26,579 bases of DNA, taken from positions 1 to 26,579 of the forward strand of contig JAIROC010000072.1 in the NCBI GenBank assembly GCA_031257735.1. Direction: 5' to 3'. The translations under genes were made by a program, and so were the position numbers. The DNA comes from Bacteroidales bacterium. Lineage in GTDB: Bacteria; Bacteroidota; Bacteroidia; Bacteroidales; WCHB1-69. The notes beneath the pieces were generated by a model. The model made no database searches, had not been told where the DNA came from, and saw only the letters and a program-made list of their open reading frames with translations. Positions 7,845 to 16,165 of the stretch are shown in pieces. Each line of letters starts with the position of its first letter. The first letter of the stretch is position 1.

Positions 7845-10445
7845 ATGCAAGATACATCATTGATAGAGAATAAAATTGCTCGAAAAGGAAAATTATTGAA
7901 GAAGATTGGAATTATTCTTTGTGCCGTTATTCTTTCCTTTCTATTGCTTTCGACGGTTTTGACCTTTGTTTTTCAGGATAAGATTGCTAATATATTTTTA
8001 ATGCACTTATATAAGACGACAAAGGTAGAAATCAAACATAAGAGTATTTCTTTTAGTTTGATACGAAAGTTTCCAATGGCGTCTTTGCAGATTAATGATA
8101 TTCATGTCAAAGATTTGCAGGGAATCCATAACTTATTACAGGCAGAGAAAATATTTTTGCAATTCAATGTGCTGGATTTGTTGCGAAACAATTACACCAT
8201 CCGACGAATTGATATTTCTAATGCCGATCTACATCTAATTATAAATGAAAAAGGAGAAAATAATTGGAATATCTTTCAGTTCAACGATTCTATACAGTCT
8301 GAAAATGTAGAAGTCCGTTTGAATACTATCCAATTAAATAAAGTCAAACTCTTATTCGAACATCATCCACAAAAGATAATCGTATCTTCTTTGGTGGAAT
8401 ATCTTTCGGCAAAAGGAAATTTCAGTGAGAATGTCTTTACTGCTCATCTTTCGTCCGATATGTTCATCCATGAATTATCGGTTGATAAGGTCGTTTATTT
8501 ATCCGAGCAGCCACTTTATTTGCGAACAAAACTGTCTATCGATACAGAAAAAGATATTTATTCTATAGAAGGAGGAAATTTTGACCTTGACATTTTGAAA
8601 TTTACGGCAAATGTTACACTGTCCAAACCTCAAGATAAGTTTTATTTGCAAACACACGTTGCCATTAAAAATGCTTATATTGAAAAGATAACAAGAAAAT
8701 TGCCGAAACTCGTACAAATAAAAACTACTACACTGAAACCTGCAGGTGTTTTTTCCCTTACTTTTGATATGAATGGAGAAGTAGGAAAGAAAAATAAGCT
8801 GAACATAAAAGGTAAATTTGCATGGAAAAAAGGAAGTATTGAAAATATTGAAAATAATATCAAACTCTCAAAAGTAAAGATGGAAGGACAGTTTTCCACT
8901 ACGATACCCCATACTCTTTCTGCTACCAAAATCGTAATTAAAGATTTTTCCGCCGAATTGAAACAGGGACAGTTTCAGGGGGCTTTGGAAGTGGAAAATT
9001 TAGACCAGCCTCTTGTGGCTCTCTCTGTCAATGGGGCGCTTAATTTGGAAGATTTACATAGCTTTATTCCTACAAATTATTTTTATAAGGTAACAGGAAA
9101 TGCCGATATTGATATCTCCTTTAAAAATAAATTTACGCAATTGAAGAAAATAACAGCACAGGATTTTACACATTCTGACATTGAGGGAAATATTATTTTC
9201 TCAAATGTATTGCTGCAGATACGGGAAAATGAAAATATGCTCGAAAACCTGTCTGGTGATTTACGCTTTGATAATCAGGTGATACATGCCGAGAAATTAA
9301 CAGGGATACTAAAAGGTAATCTATTTGAACTCAAAGGGAAAATTGAAAACGTATTCCCTTATATTTTGGATAACAAAAGTCGTCTACGTATCAATGCCGA
9401 CATTTATTTGCCTGAATTGGATATGAATAAATTGTTTGCAAAGGGAATAAAAGGTGTCAAAAAAAATACAGAAAAACAACAAGAACAGGAATTGTTCTTT
9501 CCAGCTAATATGGATTTTGACTTTACCTTCAAAATGGATAAACTTTCATACAATCAATTTAAAGCACAAAATACAGAAGGTAAAGCCACGTTGTTCAAAA
9601 ATATTTTGCAGCTGGAAAATCTACAAATGAATACCTGTGATGGTAAATTGCAAGCTACCGGACGTATTGCACAAACTGATAATGAAAATTATTCACTGAA
9701 ATGTCAGGCAAATTTATCAGATATTAATATTCAAAAATTATTTTTCGCATTTGGTAATTTCGGACAAAATAACTTGACAGATAAAAATATTCGAGGTATC
9801 ACTTCCAGCAATATAACATTCCATACAATACTTCGGAAAAATATTACCCTTGTGCCAAACAGTATTGTCTCGGAAATTGATGTCGTCATTGAAAATGGTG
9901 AATTGAATAATTTCCTGCCTCTGGAAAGCCTGTCCAAGTTTATCGCCTTGAATGAACTGAAAAATGTACGATTTGCTACTCTAGAAAACCGTATCCGTAT
10001 CGAAAATTCAACCATAACCATTCCAAATATGGAAATCAAAAATAATGCTTTGGATTTGTTGATAATGGGTAAACATGCCTTCGCTGGAAATATAGATTAT
10101 CATATAAAACTTCTATTGCAAGATGTACTCAGTAAGAAAATAAAAAATAGAAAACAAAAAGAAGACTTCGGAGACGTTATTGATGATAATACAGGTCAAG
10201 TTTATCTGCATCTTTTGGCGACAGGAAATATAGATAATCCCGTATTCAAATGGGATGCTCATTCCGCAAAAAAAGGATTCCAAAAACAGTTCTCCGACCA
10301 AAAACAACAAATTCAACAAATCCAACAACGAAATAATCCAACCACTACGCCAAATAATATCAAAGGAAAAGAGAAAGAGAAAGAAAAAGATTTGAATAAC
10401 CCAAATAAACAACAACCCGAAATCGAAATCGAAGAAGATTGGTGA
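7845..10445 (+). CDS. AsmA-family inner-membrane-anchored protein
   Basis: 866 residues with a short cytoplasmic N-terminus, one strong membrane helix (about 20-43, IIGIILCAVILSFLLLSTVL-like) and a long periplasmic region of beta-strands. The region just after the helix (KTTKVEIKHKSISFSLIRKFP...ASLQINDIHVKD) is the typical AsmA start, and the C-terminal third contains an AsmA-like C-terminal region (ENGELNNFLPLESLSKFI, LLIMGKHAFAGNIDY). AsmA-like proteins are thought to form hydrophobic-groove bridges that move phospholipids towards the outer membrane. The last about 60 residues are Gln/Asn/Lys/Glu-rich low complexity (IQQIQQRNN, KEKEKEKD), probably disordered. It appears to be a single-gene transcript with its own -7 box at 7814. 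Confidence 0.88.
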   Translation: MQDTSLIENKIARKGKLLKKIGIILCAVILSFLLLSTVLTFVFQDKIANIFLMHLYKTTKVEIKHKSISFSLIRKFPMASLQINDIHVKDLQGIHNLLQAEKIFLQFNVLDLLRNNYTIRRIDISNADLHLIINEKGENNWNIFQFNDSIQSENVEVRLNTIQLNKVKLLFEHHPQKIIVSSLVEYLSAKGNFSENVFTAHLSSDMFIHELSVDKVVYLSEQPLYLRTKLSIDTEKDIYSIEGGNFDLDILKFTANVTLSKPQDKFYLQTHVAIKNAYIEKITRKLPKLVQIKTTTLKPAGVFSLTFDMNGEVGKKNKLNIKGKFAWKKGSIENIENNIKLSKVKMEGQFSTTIPHTLSATKIVIKDFSAELKQGQFQGALEVENLDQPLVALSVNGALNLEDLHSFIPTNYFYKVTGNADIDISFKNKFTQLKKITAQDFTHSDIEGNIIFSNVLLQIRENENMLENLSGDLRFDNQVIHAEKLTGILKGNLFELKGKIENVFPYILDNKSRLRINADIYLPELDMNKLFAKGIKGVKKNTEKQQEQELFFPANMDFDFTFKMDKLSYNQFKAQNTEGKATLFKNILQLENLQMNTCDGKLQATGRIAQTDNENYSLKCQANLSDINIQKLFFAFGNFGQNNLTDKNIRGITSSNITFHTILRKNITLVPNSIVSEIDVVIENGELNNFLPLESLSKFIALNELKNVRFATLENRIRIENSTITIPNMEIKNNALDLLIMGKHAFAGNIDYHIKLLLQDVLSKKIKNRKQKEDFGDVIDDNTGQVYLHLLATGNIDNPVFKWDAHSAKKGFQKQFSDQKQQIQQIQQRNNPTTTPNNIKGKEKEKEKDLNNPNKQQPEIEIEEDW

Positions 10446-10467
10446 TACTGCGCTTTTGTCTGAATCA

Positions 10468-10503
10468 GCCCCGTAGCGAAGCGGAGAGCGCCGTAGGTAA
10501 TTT
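10468..10503. repeat. GC-richer intergenic repeat, copy 2
   Basis: It begins GCCCCGTAGCGAAGCGG and aligns without gaps to 131-166 with about six mismatches. It lies 22 nt after the AsmA stop. Confidence 0.6.
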
Positions 10504-10551
10504 ACAGAAATTACAGAATGAGCAGAATGAGATAGCGAAGAACAAACCAAA

Positions 10552-10607
10552 CAACGCCGTCATTGTTGTGGGGGTATTTTTCATACAGCCTCTTTCGCGT
10601 CTTCGTG
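10552..10607 (+). repeat. 56-nt direct repeat, copy A (left flank of the restriction-modification module)
   Basis: It matches 13697-13752 at 51 of 56 positions without gaps, by hand alignment. All five differences are transitions. The first 25 nt are identical (starting CAACGCCGTCATTGTTGTGG), as are the last 18 (ending TTTCGCGTCTTCGTG). The ACAAC/GTTGT arms can form a short stem. The two copies bracket the nuclease and methyltransferase genes. Confidence 0.85.
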
Positions 10608-10664
10608 CCTTATTTTATTAAATTATTTTTTGCACAAACACGATAGTCGCATTAAAATTAATGT

Positions 10665-10672
10665 TACCTTTG
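10665..10672 (+). promoter_or_regulatory. Bacteroidota -7 promoter box (TACCTTTG)
   Basis: An exact TAnnTTTG match embedded in TGTTACCTTTGCAAG, 92 nt upstream of the nuclease ATG. It has the same TACCTTTG core as the boxes before lpdA, rpmG and the BspA-like gene. It would drive the two-gene module. Confidence 0.6.
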
Positions 10673-10764
10673 CAAGCAGTTTATTGTGAAAATAAAACAG
10701 GGAATAAAACGACGGTTAAGGAACTTAATAAATCAACTAAGGTCAGATTGGAATAGAAAAAAAT

Positions 10765-11730
10765 ATGACAATATTTCAGAGATTAGAGACATTTGTACTA
10801 AAAACATTTAAGACAACTTTGGAAGTATTTTTGACAGCGCTCAAAATGAGTCCAAACGCGCAAGGGTATGTGAGTGGTTCTGTTACGGAGTTGCTTTTGA
10901 AGCAACATTTGGAAGGTTTAAATTATGAGGTAAAACGTATTCGCGAGAAATGGGAAGGCAAAAAACATCCTAGACACTATGGTGATTTCTATTTTCGTAA
11001 AAACGAAATGGATAATTGGTTTGTGTTGGAATCGAAAGGTGTAAAATCGAACTCTGAAAAGTGGCATAAACTCTACAACTACGATAATTTAAAGAAGTTT
11101 CTGTACAATCATTCAGAGAAATTGAGCTGGATTGACAGTAAAAAGGACATTGAAAAACAAATAATTGCTTGGATTTCAACTAATCTACCAAAGTTTGTAA
11201 ACGAATACAGAGATAATCTTTACGATTATGAAGAGATACAAAAATACAACAGGCAAAACCATACAAAAGAAACCAGTAAATCTCGTGCTATTATCGCTTT
11301 GGATACATTTTCTCGTGATGAAATTAGTGATATGATTAAGGATCGTTTAGATTATTTGACATCGAAAATTCGAGTTTTGGAAACGCATTTTGTTTCGGGA
11401 ATATCTGCTTCAAGCGAAAGAATGCAAGCTACACCAAGAAAAGACGAATTTAATGTAATTTCTGTTGATCTTGTGCTGCGTTTCGACGAACATAAGTTTG
11501 TTTTTGTAAATCCTAATCAATTAGAGTCGTCTGGTGAAAATGCCGAACATTTACAACAAAACTATATCATGGGCTTTGTCTTTCCGCAAACAGATGGTTC
11601 TTTGAAATTAGAATTGACAGAAGAATGGCTTGATAATTTTGATGATGTTTATGCAACTTTATCAGTTGAAAATGCTGTCAATGAAAATGATATGCAAATT
11701 GATAACAGAAACATTATAACTGAAGAATAA
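10765..11730 (+). CDS. Putative PD-(D/E)XK restriction endonuclease partnered with an N6-adenine methyltransferase
   Basis: A 321-residue protein I do not recognise by name. Its N-terminal third fits a PD-(D/E)XK nuclease core: a helix with Glu42 (SVTELLLKQHLEGLNYEV), then GDFYF with Asp74, about 15 residues on a hydrophobic strand ending WFVLESKG with Glu89 and Lys91 (D-x14-E-S-K). Later parts are charged and helical (about 105-200), followed by a strand-rich segment (DEFNVISVDLVLRFDEHKFV). No helicase motifs are present. It overlaps the methyltransferase gene by 1 nt (TAATG), so the two are translationally coupled, which is the main reason to call it the restriction subunit. An alternative start is the ATG at 10846. 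The catalytic assignment is inferred from motif spacing only; it could also be a DNA-binding partner. Confidence 0.6.
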   Translation: MTIFQRLETFVLKTFKTTLEVFLTALKMSPNAQGYVSGSVTELLLKQHLEGLNYEVKRIREKWEGKKHPRHYGDFYFRKNEMDNWFVLESKGVKSNSEKWHKLYNYDNLKKFLYNHSEKLSWIDSKKDIEKQIIAWISTNLPKFVNEYRDNLYDYEEIQKYNRQNHTKETSKSRAIIALDTFSRDEISDMIKDRLDYLTSKIRVLETHFVSGISASSERMQATPRKDEFNVISVDLVLRFDEHKFVFVNPNQLESSGENAEHLQQNYIMGFVFPQTDGSLKLELTEEWLDNFDDVYATLSVENAVNENDMQIDNRNIITEE

Positions 11731-13643
11731 TGGAAAACTTATTATTCAACACCCCGCTTTCAAAAGAAAATAATCTTTTGCGCAGATTTGAAGAAATTCA
11801 TGACTTCATTTACGCAAATGACGGACTTTCTGCACAACAAGCACTTGAAGAGTTTGTGAAAATTCTTTTTGTGAAAATCTTTGATGAAAATAGCAAAGAA
11901 AATCTATTTTCACCCGTCAATTTTTCCGACTTATTTGAGAAGACAAAAGAAATTTATCCTGATATTTTCGACAAAGATGATAAAATCAAATTAAGCGATG
12001 TTGCAATAAAATTTGTAATCAATAAATTACAGAATATTTCTTTGCTTAACTCCTCTCAAGATGCAAAAGGGTTGGCATTTCAAAAATTTCTTTCATCTCA
12101 CGAAAAAGACCGTCAGGGACAATTTTTTACGCCCGAACCTGTGATTGATTTTTGTGTTGCAATGATGAAGCCAAAGCCAAACGAGAAAATAATTGACCCA
12201 GCTTGCGGCAGTGGCGGCTTTTTGATGTCTGCTTTAAAATATATACAAGAAAATAATCGAAATATTGACATTCAAAATGTTATTTCAGAAAATATTTTTG
12301 GCTTTGATATAAACAAAAGTATCTTGCGTATCGCTAAAATGAAATTGCTTTTGGAAGCAAATATAAAAACAAATGTCTTATGTGCCAATTCATTGGAAAA
12401 TGATGGAATGAATGATAATTTTGATTTGATTTTAGCAAATCCACCATTTGGAGCAAAAATTACGAATATTGAAATGCTTAGAAAGTTTGATTTGGGTTAC
12501 AAATGGGTAAAGTATAAACACGATTTTTATAAGACAAAAAACATTCAATCTTCTCAAAATACGGATATCCTATTTATTGAACGCTGTCTGAAACTATTAA
12601 AGGAAGGGGGTAAAATGGGAATTGTATTGCCAAATGGTAATTTTGAAAATCCAAGTTTGGAATACTTACGTGCTTATATCAAGCAAAAAGCCAAATTATT
12701 AGCCGTTATCAAACTGCCACAGGAAACTTTTATTCCATTCGGAACAGGCGTAAAGACATCTATTCTGTTTTTGGAAAAAGACAGTCAAAACGATAAAAAA
12801 CAATATGATATTTTTTGGGGGAAAGTTACAAAATTGGGTTATCAAGGTAATAAAAATGGTACGCTTCTTTATAAAAAAAATGAATTTGGACAAGTCATTA
12901 AAGACAAAAATGGACAGCCTATTTTAGAAGAAGATTTTAGTGAAATAGTAGAACAATACAACAACTTTAAAAATAATATTATAAAGATTACGAACAATTC
13001 ATTTTCAATAAAGGATAATGAATTAAACGGACGCTTTGATTTCGATTTTTATTCACCTGAAAATAAAGTTTTTGATAGAACATTAAGAAATGGGAAAACG
13101 GTAAAATTGAATGAAATATGCAGTATCGTAAAAATAAAATCACCAAAACTTAAAAATCAGAATGAAACAGTTGAGTACGTAGAACTTTCAGATATTAACA
13201 CTCATTCATTTGAAATTATAAACTCAACAACTTATCAGGTTTACGAACTGCCCAGCCGTGCAAGTTACGAAATTAAAGAGGGCGATATCATTACGGCTAT
13301 TGCAGGAAATTCTGTCGGAACAAAAAAACACGCAACGGCTTTTGTATCCAAAGAATTTGATGGTTGTATTTGTACAAATGGGTTTCGTGTTTTGCGAAAT
13401 TTTAAAATAGATACTTACTATTTTCTATATTATTTGCGTACAGAAGAATTTTTAAAACAGATGTTTATGTATCGAACAGGCGCTGCAATTCCAAATGTTT
13501 CAGATGCTGATTTAGCGAATATTGAGATTTATGTGCCTTTCGATAATGAGAAAGAAAAAATAAGCAACCAAATCCGTAAAGCATTTGAACTGAAACAAGC
13601 ATTTAAAAATCAATTAGACAGTATTAAATTAAACATAGAATAA
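11730..13643 (+). CDS. N6-adenine DNA methyltransferase fused to a single specificity (target-recognition) domain
   Basis: 637 residues. Residues about 1-110 resemble the HsdM N-terminal helical domain. The catalytic domain follows with GQFFTPEPV (130-138), AdoMet-binding DPACGSGGF (156-164) and the gamma-class NPPF (237-240), so it should methylate the exocyclic amine of adenine. After about 455 the protein changes to a half-S-like target-recognition domain: VKLNEICSIVKIKSP, SYEIKEGDIITAIAG, TGAAIPNVSDADLANIEIYVP, then a C-terminal coiled helix (KISNQIRKAFELKQAF). One recognition domain suggests that the enzyme dimerises to read a bipartite site. The upstream gene encodes the probable nuclease. 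No HsdR motor is present, so this is not a standard type I system. Confidence 0.88.
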   Translation: MENLLFNTPLSKENNLLRRFEEIHDFIYANDGLSAQQALEEFVKILFVKIFDENSKENLFSPVNFSDLFEKTKEIYPDIFDKDDKIKLSDVAIKFVINKLQNISLLNSSQDAKGLAFQKFLSSHEKDRQGQFFTPEPVIDFCVAMMKPKPNEKIIDPACGSGGFLMSALKYIQENNRNIDIQNVISENIFGFDINKSILRIAKMKLLLEANIKTNVLCANSLENDGMNDNFDLILANPPFGAKITNIEMLRKFDLGYKWVKYKHDFYKTKNIQSSQNTDILFIERCLKLLKEGGKMGIVLPNGNFENPSLEYLRAYIKQKAKLLAVIKLPQETFIPFGTGVKTSILFLEKDSQNDKKQYDIFWGKVTKLGYQGNKNGTLLYKKNEFGQVIKDKNGQPILEEDFSEIVEQYNNFKNNIIKITNNSFSIKDNELNGRFDFDFYSPENKVFDRTLRNGKTVKLNEICSIVKIKSPKLKNQNETVEYVELSDINTHSFEIINSTTYQVYELPSRASYEIKEGDIITAIAGNSVGTKKHATAFVSKEFDGCICTNGFRVLRNFKIDTYYFLYYLRTEEFLKQMFMYRTGAAIPNVSDADLANIEIYVPFDNEKEKISNQIRKAFELKQAFKNQLDSIKLNIE

Positions 13644-13696
13644 TCGGGGATAATTAGAATAATTAGTGTCTGTCTATAAAGTATCTTCGCAACAAT

Positions 13697-13752
13697 CAAC
13701 GCCGTCATTGTTGTGGGGGTACTTTTTACACAATCTCTTTCGCGTCTTCGTG
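13697..13752 (+). repeat. 56-nt direct repeat, copy B (right flank of the restriction-modification module)
   Basis: It matches copy A (10552-10607) at 51 of 56 positions, in the same orientation, 3145 nt away. The left end lies within a 7-bp inverted repeat CAACAAT (13690-13696) / ATTGTTG (13707-13713). It lies 53 nt after the methyltransferase stop. Its first 10 nt (CAACGCCGTC) also occur at 23946-23957 on the minus strand. Confidence 0.85.
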
Positions 13753-13814
13753 TTTTATTGTCAGTCTATTATAATATTTTTTGTAAGATTGTCTTTTCCT
13801 ATTGAAAAAAAATG

Positions 13815-13822
13815 TACCTTTG
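13815..13822 (+). promoter_or_regulatory. Bacteroidota -7 promoter box (TACCTTTG) before lpdA
   Basis: An exact TAnnTTTG match 17 nt before the lpdA ATG at 13840. A TTG at 13789-13791 is a possible -33 element with slightly long spacing. No comparable box was seen in the short gaps between the eight downstream genes, so this may drive the whole run to 20229. Confidence 0.65.
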
Positions 13823-13839
13823 GAAAAATTTTTTCAGCT

Positions 13840-15237
13840 ATGTTGTCATACGATATAATAATAATCGGAAGTGGTCCTGGCGGCTATGTTGCCGCGATAA
13901 AAGCCTCTCAGTTAGGGATGAAAACTGCTGTTGTAGAACGTGCCGAAATAGGAGGAATTTGTTTGAATTGGGGTTGTATCCCTACAAAGGCTTTGATGAA
14001 ATCAGCGCAAGTGTATCGTTATATGAAACATTGCGAAGATTATGGTATTATTTCAAAAGGAGATATTATTCCTGACTTTGAAGCTATTATTAAGCGCAGT
14101 AGAGGCGTTGCCGAAAGTATGAGTAAAGGAATACAGTATTTGTTTAAGAAAAATAATATTGATGTGCTTGCAGGAAATGGTAAAATATTGCCCAATAAAA
14201 ATGTAGAAGTAACCGATGCAGAAGATAAAAAAACAATATACAATGCCAAGCATGTAATATTGGCAACAGGTGCATCTTCCAGACAGTTACCCAATCTGCC
14301 GCAAGACGGCAAAAAGATAATAGGTTATAAGGAAGCATTAACACTGCCCAAATTGCCCGAAAGTTTAATCGTTGTTGGTTCTGGCGCTATTGGCAGTGAA
14401 TTTGCCTTTTTCTATAACAGTTTAGGGGTTAAGGTAACTCTCGTGGAACTTTTGCCCAATATTTTACCATTAGAAGATGAGGAAATTTCAAAACAGATAG
14501 AACGTTCTTTCCGTAAACAGGGAATTAAGTTGATGACGGAATCCTCTGTGGAAAATGTACAGATAGTTGATGATGTTTGTAAGGTTTCTATAAAGGATAA
14601 AAAAGGTTCTTTCGTTGAAATGGAAACGGAAATTGTACTCTCTGCGGTTGGAGTACAGACGAATATCGAAAATATCGGGTTGGAAGAAACAGGAATAACC
14701 TTTGAAAAAGGGAAAATTATTGTAGACGAATATTACCGTACCAATGTAGAAGGCGTTTATGCGATAGGCGATATTGTATCTGGACCTGCGTTGGCACATG
14801 TAGCATCAAGAGAAGCTATTGTCTGTGTGGAAAAGATAGCGGGACATCAACCTGATATTATTGATTATAACAATATTCCTTCCTGCACGTATACCACTCC
14901 TGAAGTAGCCTCGGTAGGGATGAGCGAAAAAAAGGCTGTCGAAATGGGATATGACATAAAAACAGGAAGATTTCCCTATACGGCATCAGGAAAAGCAGCC
15001 GCAGCAGGAAATAAGGAAGGACTAGTAAAAGTAATTTTCGACAGCAAAACAAACCTGCTTTTAGGTTGTCATATAGCGGGAGAAAATGTTACGGAAATGA
15101 TAGCGGAAGCGGTCGTAATTAGACAGACAAAAACAACAGCAAATCAAATATTGGCGTCTGTACATCCTCATCCTACAATGTCGGAAGCATTGATGGAAGC
15201 AGTGGAAAGCGCTACAGGACAAGCCATACATTTATAA
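13840..15237 (+). CDS. lpdA: Dihydrolipoyl dehydrogenase (E3)
   Basis: A 465-residue flavoenzyme that reoxidises dihydrolipoamide in 2-oxoacid dehydrogenase or glycine cleavage complexes, passing electrons to NAD+. Visible motifs are FAD-binding GSGPGG (10-15), the redox-active disulfide GGICLNWGCIPTK (C41, C46), the NAD-binding VGSGAIGSEFAF, the second FAD site EGVYAIGDI and the C-terminal catalytic HPHPT with His444 and Glu449. The open frame extends upstream to 13666, but the extension crosses repeat B and the -7 box, and MLSYDIIIIGSG is the family's normal N-terminus, so I start at 13840. It is first of a closely spaced run; fabD follows after 23 nt. Confidence 0.95.
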   Translation: MLSYDIIIIGSGPGGYVAAIKASQLGMKTAVVERAEIGGICLNWGCIPTKALMKSAQVYRYMKHCEDYGIISKGDIIPDFEAIIKRSRGVAESMSKGIQYLFKKNNIDVLAGNGKILPNKNVEVTDAEDKKTIYNAKHVILATGASSRQLPNLPQDGKKIIGYKEALTLPKLPESLIVVGSGAIGSEFAFFYNSLGVKVTLVELLPNILPLEDEEISKQIERSFRKQGIKLMTESSVENVQIVDDVCKVSIKDKKGSFVEMETEIVLSAVGVQTNIENIGLEETGITFEKGKIIVDEYYRTNVEGVYAIGDIVSGPALAHVASREAIVCVEKIAGHQPDIIDYNNIPSCTYTTPEVASVGMSEKKAVEMGYDIKTGRFPYTASGKAAAAGNKEGLVKVIFDSKTNLLLGCHIAGENVTEMIAEAVVIRQTKTTANQILASVHPHPTMSEALMEAVESATGQAIHL

Positions 15238-15260
15238 TTTACAACTTTAAAATATATATT

Positions 15261-16154
15261 ATGAAAGCATTTGTATTTCCGGGTCAAGGCGCCCAATTTA
15301 GCGGAATGGGAAAGAATTTATACGATAATCAAAAGTCAGCAAAAGAATTATTTGAAAAGGCTAATGACATACTGGGATTTCGTATCAGTGATATTATGTT
15401 CACAGGCAGTGAAGAAGATTTAAAACAAACACAAGTGACCCAACCAGCCATTTTTTTGCATTCTACTGTTTTGGTTGCCTCACTAAACAATATTTGCAAG
15501 CCAGATATGGTGGCGGGACATTCTTTAGGAGAATTTTCAGCTCTTGTTGCCAATAAATGTCTATCGTTTGAAGACGGTTTACAATTGGTATACAAACGCG
15601 CAATAGCAATGCAAAAAGCATGTGAGAAAACAGCGTCTACCATGGCGGCAGTTATCGGACTGAACGACGAAAAAGTTGCGGACATCGCCAGACGGGTTAC
15701 GTCGGAGATAGTTGTCGCCGCTAATTTTAACGCACCCGGTCAGGTGGTAATATCGGGTTCTGTTAAGGGAATAGAAGAGGCAAGCGAAATTTTAAAAGTA
15801 AGTGGCGCTAAACGCGTACTTCCTTTAAAAGTGAGTGGCGCTTTTCATTCACCTTTTATGGAATCTGCCCATATTGAATTGAAAGAAGCTATCGAAAAAG
15901 TTAATTTCTTTTCCCCCACTTGTCCCATTTACCAAAACTATACGGCAAAAGCAAGTACTGATATTGCCGAAATAAAAAAAAATCTTATTGCTCAACTTAT
16001 ATCTCCTGTATTGTGGACGCAAACAGTTCAAAATATGGTCGCAGACGGAGCTACACATTTTACAGAAATAGGTCCAGGAAATGTTTTACAGGGATTGATT
16101 AGAAAAATCGCACAGGTAAATACTTCTGGCATTGATGGAAACAATAATTTATAA
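15261..16154 (+). CDS. fabD: Malonyl-CoA:ACP transacylase
   Basis: 297 residues, the normal FabD length. It transfers malonyl from CoA to acyl carrier protein for fatty acid elongation. The sequence shows N-terminal FPGQGAQFSGMG (6-17), the nucleophile elbow GHSLGEFSA (Ser88), the carboxylate-binding Arg113 (VYKRA) and catalytic His196 in GAFHSPFM. QNYTAKA and EIGPGNVLQGL are also typical of the family. It sits between lpdA (23 nt upstream) and pepE (11 nt downstream). Confidence 0.96.
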   Translation: MKAFVFPGQGAQFSGMGKNLYDNQKSAKELFEKANDILGFRISDIMFTGSEEDLKQTQVTQPAIFLHSTVLVASLNNICKPDMVAGHSLGEFSALVANKCLSFEDGLQLVYKRAIAMQKACEKTASTMAAVIGLNDEKVADIARRVTSEIVVAANFNAPGQVVISGSVKGIEEASEILKVSGAKRVLPLKVSGAFHSPFMESAHIELKEAIEKVNFFSPTCPIYQNYTAKASTDIAEIKKNLIAQLISPVLWTQTVQNMVADGATHFTEIGPGNVLQGLIRKIAQVNTSGIDGNNNL

Positions 16155-16165
16155 ATTTATAATAT

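Larger units (their letters stand above)
10446..10764. other. Intergenic region with two repeat elements and a promoter, no gene
   Basis: The 319-nt gap between the AsmA gene and the restriction-modification module holds repeat copy 2 (10468-10503), a perfect 7-bp hairpin (10497-10514, GTAATTT-ACAG-AAATTAC), direct-repeat copy A (10552-10607) and a -7 box (10665-10672). A 60-codon ORF at 10439-10621 crosses these repeats and shows no family resemblance, so I do not call it. Confidence 0.7.

Noticed and set aside
7723..7863. 46-residue hydrophobic ORF before the AsmA gene
   Set aside because: It contains the TAACTTTG promoter box and runs into the AsmA start; it is more likely chance in T-rich DNA.
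10439..10621. 60-codon ORF after the AsmA gene
   Set aside because: It is built from repeat sequence and overlaps the AsmA stop; no family resemblance.
10765..13643. Classical type I restriction-modification system
   Set aside because: There is no HsdR helicase or separate HsdS, and the specificity region is half length and fused to the methyltransferase.
13666..13839. N-terminal extension of the lpdA reading frame
   Set aside because: It crosses direct repeat B and the -7 box, and the family starts at MLSYDIIIIGSG.
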